This document shows positions 58,448-64,000 of a stretch of 64,000 nucleotides of DNA, piece after piece. The DNA lies in NCBI GenBank assembly GCA_029747015.1, contig JAKOGI010000437.1, forward strand, positions 271,001 through 335,000. The letters are read 5' to 3'. Source of the stretch: Carnegiea gigantea. Lineage: Eukaryota; Streptophyta; Magnoliopsida; Caryophyllales; Cactaceae. Within the stretch, counting starts at the first letter, position 1. Every line of letters starts with the position of its first letter. The notes under the pieces are model-generated. The model was not told the DNA's origin, did no database searches, and saw nothing but the letters and a program-made list of their open reading frames with translations. The translations under genes were made by a program, and so were the position numbers.

Positions 58448-58690
58448 GAGGGGGTTTGTACAGATTTGGTGAATCACCTTATCTTGTTTCTGCTTCTCTA
58501 ATTTGTGCATTGTTTATTGCGCTGAAAGGAAAGACAACAAGGGTTAGTATGTTTAGATGGCTAAGTTATATATCTGCTCTCCTTTTCTCCCATTCTCCTT
58601 TTTGTAATGACATTTTTAGAGAGCTCTACAGTCAAAAATTCATTGGGAAATGCTTTACGGGTGATTGATTCTATAATACAAACAAGGCCT
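58448..58690 (+). other. Likely 3' UTR of the hydrolase gene
   Basis: T-rich sequence after the stop with ttttgtaatgac and ctataataca words. No canonical AATAAA is obvious, which is common in plants, so the cleavage site is not fixed. Confidence 0.45.
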
Positions 58691-58945
58691 CTTCTTTTCA
58701 TTGGTAAATCAACTTCTACCAATTCTTACAAAAAAATTTGAGTCTTTTCCAACTCCAATCAACTTCTACCAACGCTTATCAATATCTTTCAAAATTTTCC
58801 CACTCATTTATATTTCTTATCAACTTTTACAAACTTTTTTCAATCTTTCCCAACCTTAACCAACTCCTACCAATTATTCCAAAAAAATGTCAACCCCTTC
58901 TAGCTGTTACATACTTCCACCAATCTTTACCAACTTCACTCATCT
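58690..58945. repeat. Degenerate short tandem repeats of caacttctacca type
   Basis: Words tcaacttctaccaa, tcaacttttacaaa, ccaactcctaccaa and ccaacttcactca recur at about 20-30 bp spacing. This is a pyrimidine-rich minisatellite just downstream of the gene; the open frame across it is an artefact. Confidence 0.6.
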
Positions 58946-59569
58946 ACCAACCCATATTTACCCATGAAAAGAATATCCTCTAAGTGTTTGCTTTTCAAGA
59001 TCAGGCCAGGTTGTGCTGGGAGCCTTATGTCATGTATGAATGGAAGCCCAACTAATGGCCTATGTTGCTTTTCAGCCGAACTAGTTAGGGACATCTTTTA
59101 TGAAGGACTATCAATGAGGAAAGGCATCAGAGTATTTGCAATGGTGAACCAAAACTTTATCTCACAAGTGGGAGCTTATTCTCTCCACATCACCTGATAA
59201 GCCAACTTTTTCGCCACAAGCTTTCCCATCTATAATGCAAGACTCGCAACTTTTACTTATTACATAAAGTAATACTCATAGACCCTGCAAGCGAACATAT
59301 TTAATTAATTTTACTCTTGTATTGTGTTTTATTATTTGTGTGAATAAGTTATGAAAAATAATTTATACATAATAATTTGGCAACACAATTAATTAAGTAG
59401 CACTCATTTAAAAAAATAAATAACAATATAAGATGTCGACTTTAAAAAATAGAACACTCATCCCTGATTTATAAAAATGCAACACAAGAGTTTGACTTAA
59501 TTAAAAAATGCAAATGAGAAAAAAAAGGAATAACAAGAGATGGGCAAAAAAAGTTACAGCGCAATAGCT

Positions 59570-61040
59570 GGACTAAAAAGAAATACAATATAAGAATTCG
59601 ACATAAAAAAATGCAATGCAAAAGATATGGAGTATCGCCCTCATCTCTGTCTTTGTCGCGTCAAAATCCGCTTCTATATTTTTTTCAACCAAGTCTGTTT
59701 GGAGATATGCATAAGTTTCGGGGTGGTGAACTTCTACCATTTGTTGAAAGTAAGTCTCACAACACAGATGATGCTCTCGTTGGACAGTAGGCTCCGGGTG
59801 GGTACCCTCCACCAACACTATAGTCAAAAGAAAGCTCATACTTATCTCCATTGTCCTCAAAAATCATGTTATGGAGTATCTCACATGCTTTTATTATGAT
59901 ACTTATGTATGTTGTCTTCATCCATAACTCTAGTGGGGCCATAGACTATAGCAAAGCAACCTTGTAGCAAACTAAAGGCTCGCTCCACGTCCTTTCTAAT
60001 CAACTGTTGATGTTCAACGAAGGGTGTTGCTTCAGATCTTGCGAATATGGGATAGTTTTAACGAATTTTCCCCATTTCAGATAAATATCATATGAAAGAA
60101 AGTATCCTATTTTATACTCATGACTATTGATGACGTACTCACATTTAAAAGCCCGATCTTCATATAACTCCTGAAAAAACTGCTGAGCAGTCAAAGAACA
60201 CTTATATCGTTAAGACTTCTTGGAGATTCAAAGTATGCATATCATACCCAATGGTTATAGGATGCAACCGCTTTAAGGATGATAATTGGCACCTTATAAA
60301 GTCATTTAGCACATGATGCTTTTCAAGTTGCTAGACAGGTATTCTACTCCAATAAATACAACCAATGCTTCCCAACACACTAAGGAAGCCGAGGCCTCCC
60401 CCACTTCCGATAGATGATTAACATCGGCTTGATTTAAGTTTCTCAAGTACTCTTTCCCAAATGTCGCTATGACACCTTCGGCGAACTTCTTTAAGCCTTT
60501 AGTGATATGCTTGCATCAATCTTCAAAGACTCATTCGCACAATCGACCACTATGGCATATATAGGCCATCAGCTGCATGGCCATAATACACTTAGTAAGT
60601 GATGCCAACCCATGCATATCGACCACATTATACCTCAGCTGAAAGTACTCAAAATGATTACCAAAAACCTCCACAATGCACACAAATAAGTGCTTTGCAT
60701 TCTAAATCTACGATGAAAATGACGTTCGTTATAAATTGAATCTTCTACAAAGGAGTCTTTGTATAAGCAATTATAGACTTGTTATAGATCTCTCTTAATA
60801 AATCTTTTCTTTGCTTGACTCCTTAATGATGAATGTCTCATCTCTTGTGTAGCTTGCATAAGCTTTAGAAGGAGTACCCTGTCTTGCACATCAATTTCAT
60901 CATTGAGCAATTCTTCAACAAGAGGCATAACAATGTCATCATCTGAAGACCTTCGATTATGAAATTCAAGGCATACGATGAGAATGAGAGGAGAAGGATA
61001 ATGATTCTTCGACAATGGGCATAATATCATTATCAAAATT
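59570..61040 (-). pseudogene. PIF/Harbinger transposase (DDE_4) remnant
   Basis: On the minus strand: an N-terminal acidic segment (SSDDDIVMPLVEELLNDEID, about 60930) and VLLLKLMQATQEMRHSSLRS. After degraded text the C-terminal blocks follow: FKCEYVINSHEYKIGYFL with SYDIYLKWGKFVKTIP (second catalytic Asp region, about 60100), RKDVERAFSLLQGCFAIVYG (catalytic Glu block, about 59960) and CEILHNMIFEDNGDKYELSF (about 59860). The final part matches Harbinger C-termini. Frame changes separate these parts. It is better preserved at its end than the 46.4-kb copy. Confidence 0.82.
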
Positions 61041-61496
61041 TTTTGTTGTCAAGTACCTATGTAACATAATAATGAGTAAGTATCAACATAAAATAAAGTA
61101 CTTATTTGATTAAACATGGGGCATAATAATTTTCATTTCATAAGAAAATACGATTACAACATTTAAGGTTCAATACAACACATGCAAATAAAAGTTACAA
61201 TAAGCTATTACAACTAAAGTGGATACAGGTTATTAGAACTAGTTCTTCGCATTATCCTAATAGGGGGGAAGACATATTACTTACTCACTGGTAGTTGCCT
61301 CATTCTCTTGCATCTGATTTCTTTCTTCGTCATTGCATAATAAGCAACATCTTTCAGAGACATCATTATGAGGTTCATCATCCCTATTCTCCCATTATAT
61401 GATGTCACCTTAATATTATGCCTTCTCATCTTTAACTGCGCTTCATCTCCTTGTATTTCTGATGCTTGTCTCTTAGGTGAATGACATCCTAACTTG

Positions 61497-62450
61497 CTAC
61501 AATCTTCTTGTCAACTGAGGTAACCAAATCTTTGAAAATTTGGACCTTGTCATAGTATTAGTGTTCAATGTCTTGAAATGGTCAGTCACCAAATCAACAA
61601 TGGTGTTGTTAGCCTTTCTCTTCACAACTTTTCTTCCTCTTGGGGCAGACACTCCCGCTGAATTCTTCTTCCTGAGAGTAGAGCTGTTAGAGTGTATCCC
61701 CATCTCATTTATTTTTTGACCTTTTTGACGATCCTGGCTTAGGTATAGCATAAATCGTCTTCTTCTTTCGTTGTCCTTGAGTATCTCATGCCAATGCTCC
61801 AAATCAACGTATTTCATGAGCATAGTCAAAATTCTCACCTCGTTAATCCCCATTTTCATTTAGACATTCATTTCATTGCTAATATTCGTCCATTTTGAAA
61901 TGATTGGGTAGCACCAGAGCGATTGGTTGTTGCATGTCCTTCAAGTGAATCTAATTGCCCCAAGTAAGGAGTGTCCATTGAAATTAGTAGTCAATCCTTT
62001 TCAGCTGTCCATTTTTTCAGGCCTATTACGCCTCTTCTAATTCCACCCTTGCCCCTTCATTGCTATTGGGTTGAGTATACATTCCAGAGTGCCCTAACTT
62101 GACAATTGATCAGGCCGGTATAGATGATGGTGTAGAGTTACCCCACTCCTAAAAAGTAATAATGATTAGGAAGTGGTGGTAATATAGGGGCTAATACGAG
62201 TGGGGATATCAGGCATAGTTTGGGGATTAGTAGGGGGTTGCAGGTAATCCAGTGTAGGAAAGTTTAGGGAAGTTTGACTTGAGCCATCACTTGGATAACT
62301 CAGGTTATTAGGTGGTGGAAGGTAACATGGAGGCCGGGTATGGATGATGGGGTTATTTGGTTGCAAATAAGTGGGGTAAGGCATGTAAGGACTGTTAAAG
62401 GTAGTCAGGCTCGTGCTACTCCCCATAATTTGGGCAAATCATCTCCCTTA
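61497..62450 (-). pseudogene. PIF/Harbinger ORF1 remnant
   Basis: On the minus strand a Pro-rich N-terminus (62426-62166; YPTYLQPNNPIIHTRPPCYL) is followed by degraded Myb-like text (TAEKD then LLISMD near 62005) and by 61859-61497 with DLEHWHEILKD, corresponding to the HCW-x-x-LKD block but with the Cys position changed, then a basic RGRKVVKRKANN segment. It lies upstream of the transposase on the same strand, the usual two-gene layout of these elements. Element ends were not identified. Confidence 0.68.
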
Positions 62451-62590
62451 ACTAGATTCATAAATAATCATGAGTTTTAGGATCCATCTATGAGGTGCAT
62501 ATAACACCTACATCAATGGGAACATTCTATAAGCAATTTCTAAAGTTTTCCTAGTATGCACATGTTATATGAACATATCAAGTATAGTAC

Positions 62591-62594
<4 letters not shown>

Positions 62595-62640
<46 letters not shown>

Positions 62641-62660
62641 TACATACATACATACATATA

Positions 62661-62702
<42 letters not shown>

Positions 62703-62755
62703 CATATATCTGTGTGTGTGTGTGTGTGAGAGAGAGAAAGAGAGAGAAAGTTAAA
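62595..62755. repeat. Compound (CA)n-(TACA)n-(TG)n microsatellite forming an inverted repeat
   Basis: (AC)n at about 62598-62635, (ATAC)n to 62655, a central atatat, then (TG)n at about 62663-62698, a second (TG)n at 62710-62728 and (GA)n/GAAA to about 62750. The CA arm complements the TG arm around the centre near 62658, so one strand can fold into a long hairpin. Frames on both strands (Thr-His and Cys-Val repeats) are artefacts. Confidence 0.95.
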
Positions 62756-62759
62756 GGTT

Positions 62760-63690
62760 GGATAAAATCAATAAATGAGCTACACATAGGATAATATGTG
62801 TAATGCCGTATAAGTTTACTTGGCTACATAAATGCCCATGTAGATTGAGCTTATGCAGTGTTACATTGAACTCAAATGGACTTCAATGGTTCACACTGTT
62901 CACAATCAGACTTACATGACTCTTCGGCATTAAAATCGAGTTGTCCATTGTGTAACTGCTCTCCTCATAAGATTAACTGGAAAAGCCCTATGAACTTTTC
63001 TGGCTAAAAAAATGTGACTTTTAACATAACGTATGTAGTAATTAGTAAGATTTTAACTTTCATGTAATCTTCACTGAATTATATTGTCATTATTGAATGC
63101 ATTCCATAACAAAATTATTTTGAAAATATTGTTCCCTTGAAATCCAAGAGTTTCTATACAATAAAAATCTTTCCTTAATAGAAAATTAATTTCCTTATTT
63201 TTAGGGATTCTATAAGCTTTGCCTACTTCTTCCTTGTAATTAGCTTCCCATAATTTCTATAAATTAAATTGTCATCTAAGTTTAATTCATCGCTGTTTCA
63301 TAACTCTCCACCCTCTCTATTCATATCATTGTGAGCAATCTCTAATGGCGGAGTTCAACATGACTAGGAATAATAATAATATAAGTTTTTTGTATTATAA
63401 TGTGTATTTATTTTGCCTTTAATTCAAAAAATGGCTCCGAGATGCATACAATTTTATCAAATCTATTTTTAAGGCTCTGTGTTCTCAAAATGCATTATCA
63501 GGTCCCTTTTATTTTGCTGCAACTAGTGGGAGGTCCTTTTTCGATGCCAGCTATGCAAATTTCGAGCAAATTTTGGCGGGAATGCATCGAAATTTGTAAA
63601 GTATCCAAACTACCCTTATTTACTATTCTAGGCAGCTGTGGAATTGGTTTTAGTTTTTTTGAAAACCCCCCTCCCCCCAATGGTCATCTC
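62760..63690. other. AT-rich spacer, nothing recognised
   Basis: There are open frames but none with a recognisable domain. Confidence 0.4.
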
Positions 63691-63696
63691 CCCTCA

Positions 63697-64000
63697 TCTC
63701 TTTATTTAAGGCAACACTGCATTCTTCCCTTCCCAATGTTTCTCTCTAATCTCTCATTTCCTCTTCCTGCCATTGCAAAGTGCTAAGCAGGCTGTTCTCC
63801 ATTGAAGGTGATGCCATTGAAGGTAATATATTTTTAATAATAGAATTTGTATATTGTAATATTTTTAAATTGAATAATATTTTTTGTTTCCTCTTTCTTC
63901 TTTCTGACAAATAATTTGAGAGCATATTTTTATTTTATCTCTCATCTCGCATTTCCTTTTCCTTCAATCTGAGAGCATATTTTTTTAAGCACCAAATTTA
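63697..64000 (+). promoter_or_regulatory. Possible promoter and 5' leader of a gene beyond the window
   Basis: A TATA-like tttatttaag at about 63699 is followed by a CT-rich leader (ttcccttcccaatgtttctc, ctctaatctctcatttcc) and by gaag|gtaatata near 63820, which could be a donor ending a leader exon. A second similar leader-like text (tctcatctcgcatttccttt) occurs near 63945. No coding start is visible before the window ends, so this is a weak call. Confidence 0.25.

Noticed and set aside
62569..62787. Thr-His and Cys-Val repeat proteins
   Set aside because: They are translations of the CA/TG microsatellite.

Overview
This is nuclear DNA from a flowering plant. The evidence is one intron-containing plant-type gene, plant LTR retrotransposon lineages (Ty1/copia, Ty3/gypsy Tat, a gypsy-like element with an Athila-type primer site), plant L1 and RTE LINEs, PIF/Harbinger and hAT elements, nuclear-type tRNA-Ala(AGC) relics and long AT-rich spacers. 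The species cannot be named from sequence alone. Coordinates of intact-looking elements rest on paired termini and target-site duplications (TSDs) read directly from the sequence; protein identities rest on motif recognition, without database searches.

Layout. (1) 1-6.93 kb: three diverged tandem units of about 1.9 kb (before insertions), each carrying a 73-nt tRNA-Ala(AGC)-like sequence. The first tRNA is split by a 951-bp Tip100-like hAT element with a perfect 8-bp TSD. (2) 8.47-13.85 kb: a duplicated segment of about 460 bp whose two copies were hit at the same 8-bp target by different elements, a 243-bp hAT MITE and a 3.85-kb LTR element with no coding capacity. (3) 13.87-15.2 kb: an RTE LINE remnant on the minus strand. 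(4) 16.64-38.79 kb: a nest. An L1 LINE (minus strand, 13-bp TSD) contains a 5.59-kb copia element in its 3' UTR and a 12.97-kb Tat-lineage gypsy element in the zinc-knuckle region of its ORF1. (5) 39.4-45.2 kb: a 5.78-kb LTR element with a gag-like ORF and no pol (TSD agatg). (6) 45.2-47.4 kb: a PIF/Harbinger relic on the plus strand. (7) 49.0-58.7 kb: the only host gene, a five-exon alpha/beta hydrolase of the ABHD17-like family (434 aa) with a complete catalytic triad, a lipidation-type N-terminus and a Cys-rich tail grown by an 87-bp tandem repeat. (8) 59.6-62.4 kb: a second Harbinger relic on the minus strand, so two oppositely oriented relics bracket the gene. (9) 62.6-62.75 kb: a hairpin-forming CA/TG microsatellite. 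(10) 63.7-64.0 kb: possibly the promoter of a gene that runs out of the window.

Most notable system: the Tat element has, antisense to its own gag-pol, three plus-strand transcription units in a row. Each has a TATA-like box, a recognisable coding region and an AATAAA signal. The first two encode paralogous small proteins. The third is intron-bearing and related to the plant 'putative gypsy type transposon' family, and is bounded on both sides by blocks of a 60-bp satellite whose unit contains a hairpin. The gag-pol frame is dead: catalytic Asp codons in protease, reverse transcriptase and integrase have become Asn codons, and segments carrying other catalytic residues are deleted.
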